64,000 bases of DNA from Triplophysa rosa (taxonomy: Eukaryota; Chordata; Actinopteri; Cypriniformes; Nemacheilidae): the NCBI RefSeq assembly GCF_024868665.1, contig NC_079906.1, positions 17,058,390-17,122,389 of the forward strand. Direction: 5' to 3'. The notes under the pieces are model-generated. The model did not search any database, was not told the origin of the DNA, and worked only from the letters and a program-made list of their open reading frames with translations. Each line of letters opens with the position of its first letter. Within the stretch, counting starts at the first letter, position 1. Positions 49,101-61,300 of the stretch are shown piece by piece. Both the position numbers and the translations under genes were made by a program.

Positions 49101-52100
49101 GTCATCGAGTCCTCAAACTTTACAGAGTACTCTGTGGCGATTGAGGCGCTGTCCGCTGATTGGAGGGAAGACACAAAAGTGGTCAAAACAAAACTCCCAG
49201 AGATTCCGCTCACATAGAGTAATTTATAACCAACACATATATCACAAATTGTACATCAGAACAGATTCACATTGCCCATCCCAAACATGACAAGTTTTAC
49301 CTTTCTCCTCAAGCAGGCTGTGAATGCTGTCTGAGCGAAAGGACTCATCGGCAGCTGTGTGAGCCAGATCCTCCACTGAACTGCTGCTTCTGTCTTTCTC
49401 TTGCTTCTCCTTCTGATCATAATGAGATGGGCTCAACTGGGCACTACTGCTGCCGCCACCACTGAAAAACAGAAGAAACCATATTCAAGTCTCCAATCCA
49501 TATTTGTGCTCTAAATGCTCAAATGAAGAGCTCATGGGAAGGGTAGTACCTGATGGTGGGTCTCCTAGAAGGGATGGACCCTGAAAGGCTGTCTGGTGGT
49601 GTCTCAGTCTCTGAGTCTCGCGACGAATCGTTCGTTAAGCTACAGGATATCCAAAAGAGTGTCAACACAGAGAATCAGATATAGAGATCTAAAGCACTGC
49701 AAGGCCCTTAGGTTAAGTATCTCTTTAAGGAAGAACTGCAGAAATAAGCAGCTAGGTGTGCGACTGAGTCACCTGTCCGTGTGGGGGTGTGTCTGAAGCT
49801 GTTTCGAGCTGTGGTTGTGCGGTTTTTGCTGATCGTACAGAGGTGTAAGAGAGGGGCCAGGAACACTCAATGCTCCTGCAATCTGTGATCGAGCCAGTTC
49901 AGTCATCTAGAGAGAGAGAGAGAGAGAGATGAATTTAAAGAGAGCTGCAGCGGCTTAAAGGGATACTTCACCCAATACAATTGATACAGATTTGGAACAA
50001 CTCGAAGGTGAGTAAATGATGACAGAATTTTCATTTTTGGTTGAAGTACCCCTTTAAGAGAAATTTGTTTATACATTTACATTTAGTAATTTAGCAGACG
50101 CTTTATCCAAAGCGACGTACAAAGTAGGGGAAAACAATAGAAGCAATTTGTGCAACAAAAGAACAACAATGCATAGGCTGACTGAGACCAGTTTTTACTG
50201 CACCTATCACTATATATGCAGCTAAAAAAAATTTTTGGTTGGGGGGATAGGAAAGTAGAAAATAAGTAGAAGACTGTACTAATGGGTCAGATGTTGACAG
50301 AACAGATGTGTTTTTAGCCGATTCTTAAAGACAGCTACAGAATCCGCTGATCTTGTGGCAAGAGGGAGATTGTTCCAGTCGTGGAACACATCCGGAGAAA
50401 GTGTGTGAGAGTGATTTTTTCCCTTTGTGGGACGGCACCACAAGACGTTGTTCGATTGCAGAGCGCAGGGATCGGGCGGGTACATAAGTCTGATATGGGG
50501 GTGCCGAACCAGTGGTGGTTTTGTAGGCCAAGAGCAGAGCTTTGATAAGCAGCCACGTGAAAACACGTAACCACGTAAAACAAATTCATGTTGTGTTGTA
50601 CAAGCACAAAGAAAAAGCCCAGGATTGTGTTTAGATTGATTTAATTTACTTCTTTGATGTGTCGTGCCGTTTCAGCTGTATGGCGCGTAGCCTCTGCCTG
50701 CTGATGGATCATCTTGTTCGCGGACTCATGGAGGCCTCCTAACGCCTGCTGTTGAGACTGAAGAAAACTCTCCTGCAGCTCGGCGTGGGCCTGATATCAA
50801 ACACATGCATATCAGCAAATTCACACAGTGTATTTAAAAGTGACAAACCAATGCACCAACTTGAGCCCGTATCAAAATCTCTAGTGTGAAACTGTAATGC
50901 TTTATAAATACCCGCGCAGCTCTCTGCCTGCTCTCCTCCAGCTGATGCTGTGTTTCCAGAGCTTCTTGCTCCGCCTTCATCCTCAGCAGGTTCAGTTCAT
51001 GCTCATGCCTTTGCTGCTGGGACTGTACAAGTCAAAGGTTAAATGGTCACACACTCACGCAACATGAGTACAAGCACAACCTTCAACCGCATCCGAGAAC
51101 CTTCAAAAGCATACGTATTGATAGGAAGCTCGTCTCACCTTTAGAATCTGAGCGAGTGAAACCGTTTCCTGTTGCGCGAGAGACACGCCTCTTACTCTCT
51201 CCACATCACTGAGCTGTCGCACTGACTCTTCCACCGCTTCCAGGTAACAGAGCTCGACAGACAGTCGCTGCTGCAGGACCCCAGGAGCAAACTGCAGCTC
51301 TGCTGAGGCTGGGCACACGGAGTTCAAAATATGAATGAACTGAAATTCTCCAGATCCGAATATTCACAACCAATGTCACATATATAAGCAGGTGTACAAA
51401 CAGGATGTAGAAAAGAATGAAATGGAATAAAGCAAAGAGGTTACAGGAAGCATTTATAACACCCAGGTGTGTCTGCGATTATCCATCTGACCAATAGTGA
51501 AAGTTTGGATTTACCTGGAGTCCTGTGCTCTGCTCTGGGGCTGTGAGACGAAGGGTTGGATTTAGCTCTGACGACTGAAGAGGAGGATGAGGAGGAACTA
51601 GGCAGGGCAGTGTGTGGGGGGCTTAAACCCTGGGCAGACCCTCTGATGGGGGTACCATCACCCCGAGACAGCCGTGAAGAACCAGAGCCGGCTGGAGAAC
51701 CAGCAGCAGGTGTCATACTGGGGCTTCTGGGAGATTTCTTTCCATCAAAGGAAAGACTAAAGACCAAAACAACATTTTTGTTAATCACTTACTTTTTAAT
51801 AAACATGCAGAAACAAATGTTAACTGGGTTCATCAAAGCCAGATATGACATGCCGTTGTCATTTTTGCCTCAACCAAGAAACTAACTAAATATTGCGTTA
51901 AAAAAAATATGCTGAATGATGGATAGCAGTAAAGTCCTTCCAATATTCTGGAGTGCCTAAATACTCATTTTAAAAACGTAAATATACTTGGAACAATGAG
52001 GATTTGGTGCTGCAGTCAGGTCAAAAGATCACGCTGTGGATGGAAATAACCCTTAAGCCCAAATGAATCCCGTTAAAACTCTCTGCTGCTGTATAAACCC

Positions 52101-52285
52101 ACCCAGAGACCACATATGTGGAGGTTAAAACTCTCTGAATGCTGAACAGGCAGGAAGGCACGAGGGGAATCTAACTCACGACTTCAACAAATGCCACAGG
52201 GAGGCTCGAATGTCACACTGGAGGAAAATATCTTCTTGGCAATGAGCCTGACCCGCTGCACCAACAACTAACTAAACAAAAGAGC

Positions 52286-52321
<36 letters not shown>

Positions 52322-55300
52322 CCGTGTGTGCGTGTGTGTGCTGCCTCTCGCCTCACCTACAGCAGCCCGAACTAGCACAAATATTGATTTTGGCTCCTCT
52401 TAACTGGGAACCTAAGTATTATGATAAACATGATATCGTGTTTAAAGACATTTCCTGTATAAAGTTCATTCCCGGTGAGTTGGAGACTAGCAGAGAGTTA
52501 ATGAAAGATGACTGCAAAAGTATCCTTGAGAGGTTATATGCAACAGGCTAACAGCTTATAATGTCTTTAAAAGCGTTGGACTACAACCTACAAGGTCACG
52601 AATGCAATAAGAAAATCTGAATTTGCATTTCTAACTAAGTCACAAGCGACAGACAATTTGGGGAAATACTCCAACATTCATTCACATTACAGAACATGGG
52701 AATTCTGAACAACCACTGATATCAAGTAATTTGGCAGCTAAAACAAAATGTTCAATTTCAGGAGAGCGTTTTCCATCTGAAGGTATACAGTTGTTCAATA
52801 TATGTGTTTATCAGTGCCATGCTAGACCATCTGAGTTACAGGAACGTCATTACAGGTTTAACAGATGTACCTGTGGATGGAGTGGACTGAGGCGCCCCCT
52901 AGTGTGCTGTCTGTATCCATGCTTCTGTTAGAGCTGCGACTGGATGATTTCTTTGAGCCATTTCTGTTAAAACCCTCAGCAGGGATATCAGATAGAGCCG
53001 AGAATGTGTTTCTATGCTCCTCCAGCAGGCTCCTTTCTGTGGCTGTAGGAATATACACTAATCATTTCACACTGCATTGCACTTTTAAAGGTAAGATGAT
53101 GCGTTTGGCCCTCTGGCCCTTTACGTGTATGAGTATATCTGACCTCTTTTGCTTTCTGAGCTGGCAGAGTGTGGGGAAGAGAGGGGTGTGATGCTGGGCG
53201 AACGGTGAGATCTCTCTCCACCTCTCTTATCACTTGCAGATCTACCACTTAGCATCTCATCAAGGGGACTGAAGTGACCATAGCCATTACTGTTGCGAGA
53301 GGGCACAAGAGTTTATATTCAGAGGCCTAATATTATTTATTAACAGACAACACTAATATTCGATTATTCTGTACCAAGTGTTGATTCGGTATTAAACAAA
53401 AAATATTGGCTATTTTACTACTCTTGCAGTACGCAATATGAATGAAAATTCTGCAATGTGGTGGGGTCAAACACTGCCCCCTTCAGGTTCTTCCCAAAAC
53501 GTCGCTTGCATTATATTCTGAACTAGCAACCAGTTGCACTATTAAACCTAAATCTAACCATATTGAACAAAGCAAAAGGACAAAAAAAATCTGTGGTCAT
53601 TCAAGCTGTTTTACCTGAGGCCGTTAGGACTTCTCTTGGATGCTGATTGGCTACTGCCACGGGAGGAAATGAAGTCATCCTCATAAGCCATTTCATCCAA
53701 TGAGTTGGCACCAGAGCGGAGGGCTGGGGAACTCTTCCCTCCCCTCTCTTCAAGTACTACAAAAAGATAACAAAATATACATAAGCTTATTTGACAGAAA
53801 TATTACATCATATTGTATTTTTTTAACATAGTGATAAACTGGTTGTTTAAAATAAATCAAAAAAGCTTTTACCTTTGCCATAACTGGGCATGTTCTTGGT
53901 GAAAATGTTGATAACACTATGTGGGCTCCCTTTGGCAAGTTCTTCCCACGGTCCATTGCTCTCTCGTACCAGAGTGGATGGACTAAACGGAAGGTGCTTC
54001 TCTGCCTCTTTCTGGAAGTGTGAAATTGGGTCTCCATTCCGAAGAACTGCACTGTACCCCATGTTTCCCACTCTGTGACTGGAACTGGGCAGTTCTTGCA
54101 GGTCATCCTCATCTTCCGACATGCTTCCTTCACTCAGCAGAGGACCTTCACTGATAGAACCTCCACTGGAGTCTAAAGCAACTTCTTGGGCATCAGCCTT
54201 CAGAGGAGAAGACATCTTGTGATTGTTTCTAAAAGCGAGACCTGAGGTTGTGGGTGTTGAGTGGGGTTTGTTCCCAGGTGTCGTCCTCTTCCTAAAGCCG
54301 TGTAGGTTGCCAACACCTGGTAACGCATCTTCATAGGTGCTTTGACCTGCAGCGAACAGTCTTTGAATCCTCTTCTCCAGATCACCAGAATCTGTTGGAT
54401 TCTCTCTGACAGGTGGACTGACAGGGTTTGCCCAGCGTTTATCGGTTGGGAGCGAAAGACCTATTCCCATGTCTCTGGCACAACCATAATTTATTCCGGT
54501 ACCGGCTAGTTTACGTGCTTCACTCTCTATACGGTTTGACAGTGAGGCAGCGGTGGCCTTGAGGGCCTCGATGCGGCTCATTTTCCGGCCTGTGTCCGAA
54601 GAAAATGCAAGAGGCGCAGATCTAGATGCCCTCTCAGGTCTTGAAGGGTCTGTATCAAGTTCCAAGAGCTGAGAAAAGATGTGGCCAGAGGGGGTCGCCA
54701 AAGAGTTGCTGCCCTTTATTAGAGTATTACGGTGGTCAGAATGGAGCCAGGATGACCCTGCAAATCCCAACTCATTCCTAAAGAAATGTACAGGACAACA
54801 GACCATTGCAATATAAGAATAATCACTATATGTCACCCAAATTAAGACAACAGACCCATATAATGAATTTAATAAGCATTTTTAAGGACCATATACAGTA
54901 TTTTCTAAACATCTCACCACTAGGAGCTTCAGGTGTCCATAACTGATCAGATATCATTTTGTCTATTTGAAAGCTCTTCAGAAACTTCCCAGGGCTTGTG
55001 AACTCAACATGAAGTTGACGGTACTGACTACACACACTAAGAAATGGCCATGGAAACCAATACGGGCAGGCAACAAACATTCCTGCTAAGCACTTGGCCA
55101 AACTACTCTTAAATAACTACTAGAAATACTTAAGTTAACGCAATTTAATTACATCTCATATAAGCTGTGCACAAACGCTTTATCTGGGGATAAAGGATAA
55201 AGCTTATGAAGAACAAAACGCTTCAGTGTAAACAAACAAGGGTGCTCCCTAGAAACCAACATATTCATTCACAGTCATACCATGATGCTAATATTAGGCT

Positions 55301-58300
55301 GTAAATGAAAACAAAACAGAACAAAATCATTTAAAGCAATTCTGTCTTTTTTTACCTAGAGAACGGGGGCTGGCGTTGCTCCGGAAGGGACAGATCGCTG
55401 CTGGAGGTGGTACTCTGAGGTCGATCGTGTCTTTTGTTTTCTTTATCAGACTCTCCAGACGGCTGATATGCTGGTCTATACTGTAACGGCACAATAAAAG
55501 CAATACTTTCTTTAAAGGCCAAACCCAACATTCTGACACCAGGGAGTCTGCTGATGAAATGATAAATGCTAGCTTACCCTCGGGCTGATTTCTGTCACAG
55601 CAGCAGCCTCAGCCGCAGCAGCAGCAGCGTTGATCTCTTCCACGAGCTGAGTCTGTTCCAGTTTGGTGTACGTTTCATGAAGCCGTTTCTTTATTGGCCC
55701 TGCAGGTGCCACTGGGCCCCTTGCGGCCCCTGATCTTTGTCTCCTATAGAGCTCTTGTAACCTTTTATTCCTCTTCTCTTCCTCCTCCCTCTGAGCTTTC
55801 CTCTCCTCTGCTTGCCGCTTTTTACGCTCTTCTTGTTTTTGAGTGATGTACATGCGCACTGCCTCTGCATCATAGTGCCGCTTCTTCTGCACTGGCTGCA
55901 CAGGCTGTTCTGACCTCTTGGCCGTCTTGGCAGGACTGGCACTGCGGGACACCCGAGTTGAGGAACGTACCCTGGGCTCCACCGTCCTGCTGCTTTCCTC
56001 TCCTAACTGCAGGTCATCTAGAATGCTACGGATGTCAGCGGACAGCAGGTCAGTACTGGGAGACTTTCCTCTAGCTCCCCCTGCTGATCTGGAGAGCCCA
56101 GCCGGCTCCTTGGGAAGTACTTGATTGCGAGGTTTTTCCGTGCTGTTGGGTCTTGAACGTCGACCCCGCTCCAGATGAGTATCAGAGGTGGAGCGAAGGA
56201 CAGGGTCTATGATAGTGGAATAGATAGAATATGGTGGAGAAAGATAAGAGGGAATAATCAAAGAAAAAGAACGTAGTCCAAAAGTACTAGACTACCTATG
56301 TTTGGTTATCACCTTACACCCCCCATTACTATGGGCCACCTTATTTTTTCGTTAAACTTTCTTTGACTGGCTGTGCTACAGGCTAAGATTTTAGAAGTAC
56401 AGGGTTATTTCTAAATTAAAGGCGCTTTTAACCATTCATTGGAAGACAGGAACTGGGAATCGCCCACTTGATTTTGCAAACCAATTAGAGATTGAAAAAT
56501 TCCTACCCCACCCAATAATAGGAAAAATGCCCCTTTTCGTTCTGCAGAAAAAAAACGAAAATAATCCAAGTCAACACGGTCACCAACACACAAAGCATTT
56601 GTGCCGTAGGGCCTCTATTTATACATCTGGACTGGAAAAATCATCTCTCTCAGCGGTTGCTTGCATATAATGTTTAAATCAATACAACATTGAGCATTTC
56701 CGTCTCTGCAGTCCAATAAATCAGTATTGGAGTAACGGTATAATGCTGAGCCCTGCGTGTGAGGAAAACAGCCCGACTGGGGAAGAAATCAGGCTGGCTC
56801 GCATTGTGCACCGAGTCAGAACGACCCAGTCGAAACCTATTCATTACGGTCACTGAGCTGCAACGTTTACCAATGTACAGAGGCTTTCTAAATCTTTATT
56901 TATTAATAGAACTGACACTTAGGCTGCGCTGCCGTAACACTACACTGGAGCAACATGCAACACATGCGATATTCAATAAATGGCATTAATCTAATCGAGG
57001 AAGCCAAAAACACGAGGGCTGACTGAACACAGATATTTATTGAGAGCATCAGTGTTTTGTTTGCTATTAGGCTGAGTGCTGAACTGTCGCCATGGAAATT
57101 GTGTGGAGCCTGGCACATATCTCTCCACTCACCTGTTCTCGTCTGTCTCTCTGTGGACTGTGCCCGAGGCTCGCTGGGTATCCGTGGCGCAGGGCCAAGC
57201 ATCATCTTGACCAGCTTCTGCCCATCTCGCCATGCTGACGTGCTGATCGCTATGGAGACGGATTACAGTTGCCTTGAGAATACAGTTGCTCCCAGATTTA
57301 ATTTAGATTTTAACAAGAGGGATGAAGTGGAAACTATGACAAAAGTAACTAATAATGACTGAGAGAGTGGATGCTCTTAATCACTTCTACAGATTTTGAA
57401 TGACATCGAAACTCTTGTTAAACCTAACATCCTTCAGAGAGAAACAAAGTGCTTGCACTTAACGTACAAGCAATTTGAAAGCAAATTCATCCCTATTTAC
57501 TTAAACCCAAATTTGCCTACTCTGTTCGCATCAGTGCATTAATTCGAAACGAAAAAGTTTGCTTTCATAGTCTTAAATCAAAATTTAATAACTTTTCTGT
57601 TGACATAAACAATGCTGCATGGAATGGGGAGAAGGTTGACTAAATGCCCATATATCGCCATCCAATCAAAACCTGGCAGAAAATACAAATCGCACCCCAC
57701 ATTACTATTCACTTATGACTTTGTGGCTCTGGCCATAAACATACACAATTACACAAATGAAGTGATGGTTTGGCCAATGTGCTGCATGTCCTCCACCAAT
57801 TAAGCTACAGAAACACTCGACAACAACTGATCTAAAAACACTAATAAACACAATAAAGCTTTAAATAAGTTTGTGTAGCAACGCACATGCACAGTATGTT
57901 TCTGACCTTGTTAATTGGGCTAAACAGAGAGACCCCGCATTTGAGAACTTCTGAGGAAAATGTGTGGGGGTGGGGAGGTCAGATTTCACTTCTGTCCTAT
58001 TGCTTTCAAGGCGTACATTGACATCTTTCTAGCTGTCGATGAGGCCACGGCAGTTTGAGCCGTGACACATCGAGCATTCCTGCGTTAGCGTCTCGCTGCA
58101 ACCATCCCGTTAATCTGCATGCTAGACATTCTAGAAATTCTGCTGGGATAAGAGACTTAGCTTGTGCTCACGGACTGAAGCAAAAACGCAGTTTTATGGA
58201 GCGCTTCGAGGCTGGCAGGCCAAGAAAGGCTCATGCTGTGTTTCCAGCACTGACACGGCTTTAAGTGTGTGTGTGTTTAGTGAAGCTTCTGCACGTTTCC

Positions 58301-61300
58301 CAGTGCAAATGACCATGTCACAGAAGTAAAACTACAATCGACTCTTCTAAGCACTTCATTTGAATATCATTTGTTTAAATTAGTTATCTGTATTAGCTGT
58401 CTGTATTAGAGACAGAATGTGAAGGACAGCAGGAGAGTGAAGGAGAACTCAGACCTGGTTTATCGTTCGAGTCTGGTGCTGAAGAAGACCTGTGCACTTT
58501 CCTCACAGGTTTGGATGGTTTCTTCTCTTTCGTCCTCTCTCGCTCTGCAGGTCTCTGCTTTGGTTTTGTGCCGTCTGCTGTGAAGAGATGGGAAGAAGAA
58601 TAAAAGAGGTCATACTGAAAATCACTGTTTAAAGGAACTGATGTAATGCCTTCAAATAACCATGATGAAAACCTCAAAGAATAGTCAGGTCTAGGGCTGT
58701 CACGATTATTAAATAATCGTCTCATCGCGATTGTTTAACCTCATCGCGATGGTTTCAGATCATCGCAATTATTGCACATCTATATAGAAGAAACTAGGGG
58801 GAGCTGTAGTGCATCTGCATATTGCATATTTTATTGTATATATTGTAACTAAAGCATGGTAATACTTGTAAAATGTACCACAACAACACAATCACTTAAA
58901 AAAAAACTAAAGCATATACCATAAAAATAACCTGCAGTATAATTTAATATTATTTTAAGTGTGAAAACCAGTCTACCAAAATCTAACAGAAGTAAACTTT
59001 TATTGTAGTTAAAGTTTTATTGTAGAGAAAAAAACAGACTAGAAGCTTTTCTATGACTGATAGTATTTTACTGGTGGCTTCAATTCACTCCTGATCAATT
59101 TACAAGTATTTGGCGGTTGTATTATTGACAGGTAAAAGCCTAAACCTTAAGTATGATGACCCAATTTTTTCCTATGTATTTCCAAGAAAAAGAACATAGT
59201 CTTTATATTCAGAACAATATGGTCGTTTCAAAGCTGAATAAAAATGTATGAGAATTAAAAGTCAAAGCTCTAAAACAGACAATTAATCGTCATAATCGCA
59301 ATGATTTATTAGACAATTAATCGTCAGCCAAATTTAATAATCGTGACAGCCCTAGTCAGGTCTGACATGATAACTCATAACAATGGCTGTGGCAGTACCC
59401 CTAAGCATACCAGGAGCATGCAAGTCAGCGTTGAACTGTTTTGGTTTGAAAATGTTTTGGTACATACTGCAGTGTGATACAAAGGTGGTTTACATGAATT
59501 TAGTGTCTGGTCAATTAGTACCAATGGCTTAAATTTTGCTTATTTTTTCACTTACATTTATACTTTTACCCAAAGAAACTTACGTGCGTTTTAAGGTATG
59601 CATTTTATCAGCACGTGTCCCCTCTCAAAATCAAAGCCGCAACCTTGGGATTGCAAGTACGATGGTCAACCAGTTACTGTACAAACTGTTCTCATGCTTA
59701 CCGACTCAACCGAAGGCTTGGACTGAGCATCAAAACCCATTTAAGCGGTTGCATTAATAAATATTGAATAAACCCTTTAATTCCACCGTAACACATAACC
59801 ACATATAAAACATGTGCAATAAGAAATAAAGAGGCTGATATTCACTGATAATCATGACATCACTGTCATAAAGGAATAGTTCACCGAAACATGAAAATCT
59901 GTCCTAAAACAGCCCCAGAACTGTTTAGTTTCCCACATTCTTCAAAGATTTTAATACAGTTCTGGAACAACTTCAGGGTGAGTAAATGACGACAGAATTG
60001 TCATTTTTGGGTGAACTATTCCTTTAAAAAAAGAGAACCAACTAGCTGTAAACACTAAAGACATTGCAACATTTACATGTGTATGCGTACCTGTGAGACG
60101 TTGTGTTAGGTCTTTGTATATTTCCCGGCTAAAGCTCTGGAAGTCCTCTTCTGCCCACACTTTCCCATTAGGTGTGCGAATCTTCGTCTCACTGGTGTTA
60201 AATCCTAGACGACAAGAGAACAAACCCTCAGTGAACTTCCTCTCAGTCAGCATCCTCATTAAACATTTAACAAATGCTTTTATCTCACGTATTTTATAGT
60301 ACATTTACCACATAAAGAGCCTGAGGTTAAAGAGCAGGTTTCATGAATCTCATAAAATTACCGGCATTTCAGTGTGTAACGTAGCTTTCCTTCAATTTTG
60401 ACGATCTGCAAAGTTGTTATTCCAAAAAGTCCATTATAAATTAAGATATTGGCTTCCAAAGTAAGGAGTCGACTCCGAACCGCCCAAACAAATCGTTAGG
60501 CTTTCGAATCTTTTGAGTGTAACATCGATACGTCACAGTGTAACGCATCAGCATAATCCAACTGAACACTCTGACCTGCCCACTAGCACTTCAGGTAGTA
60601 TTGCGTATAGTATACAACATGTCGAGGGAACGCTGTGTTTTGTGCTGTGAATGCAAATGTACTTTGTTTTCGCTGCCAAAGGACGACGATGTGAAGGATC
60701 AGTGGTTACATTTTTTTTTTCCACGATACCACTGCAGTACAATTCCAACCTTGTGTAATGTGCTCATCATTTTACCGACGACTGCTTCTCACATTTTGGC
60801 GAGTTCAACGCGGGATTTGCCAGCCGCTAGACCCTTAAAGAGAAGTCAATACCAACTTTATTTGGACTAACAAGCGTCTCAGAACCACAAGCTGTAAGTA
60901 TGATAAATATGTTATGTGTACATGTTAAATTGAGTGCTTACAATATACGTTAAAGTAATTGTGCTAATCCGTATTGTATATTTAGTACAGCTGTAGGTTT
61001 CCAGGTAAACAACGTATAAATTAACAGAGTTACAGTTTTAATAATCCAACTCTTACCTAATAATGTGGCGGTTATTGTAGACTGTTGTCGTTCTACATGT
61101 CGTAGTATTGTACAAACTGTATCCCTTTATCGTTTAGTCACGGTAGCACTTTGCTAACGTGTCTCACATTATGGTTTTGTCAAGTATGCAAAGTTTAGCT
61201 GTGGTCACGATCCCGTTCAAACAAAACGGTTTGCTTGTCATTATTTAAAAAACGGACTACAGCACTATATCATTTTATTATGTAAAGGTGTGTGCATTAT

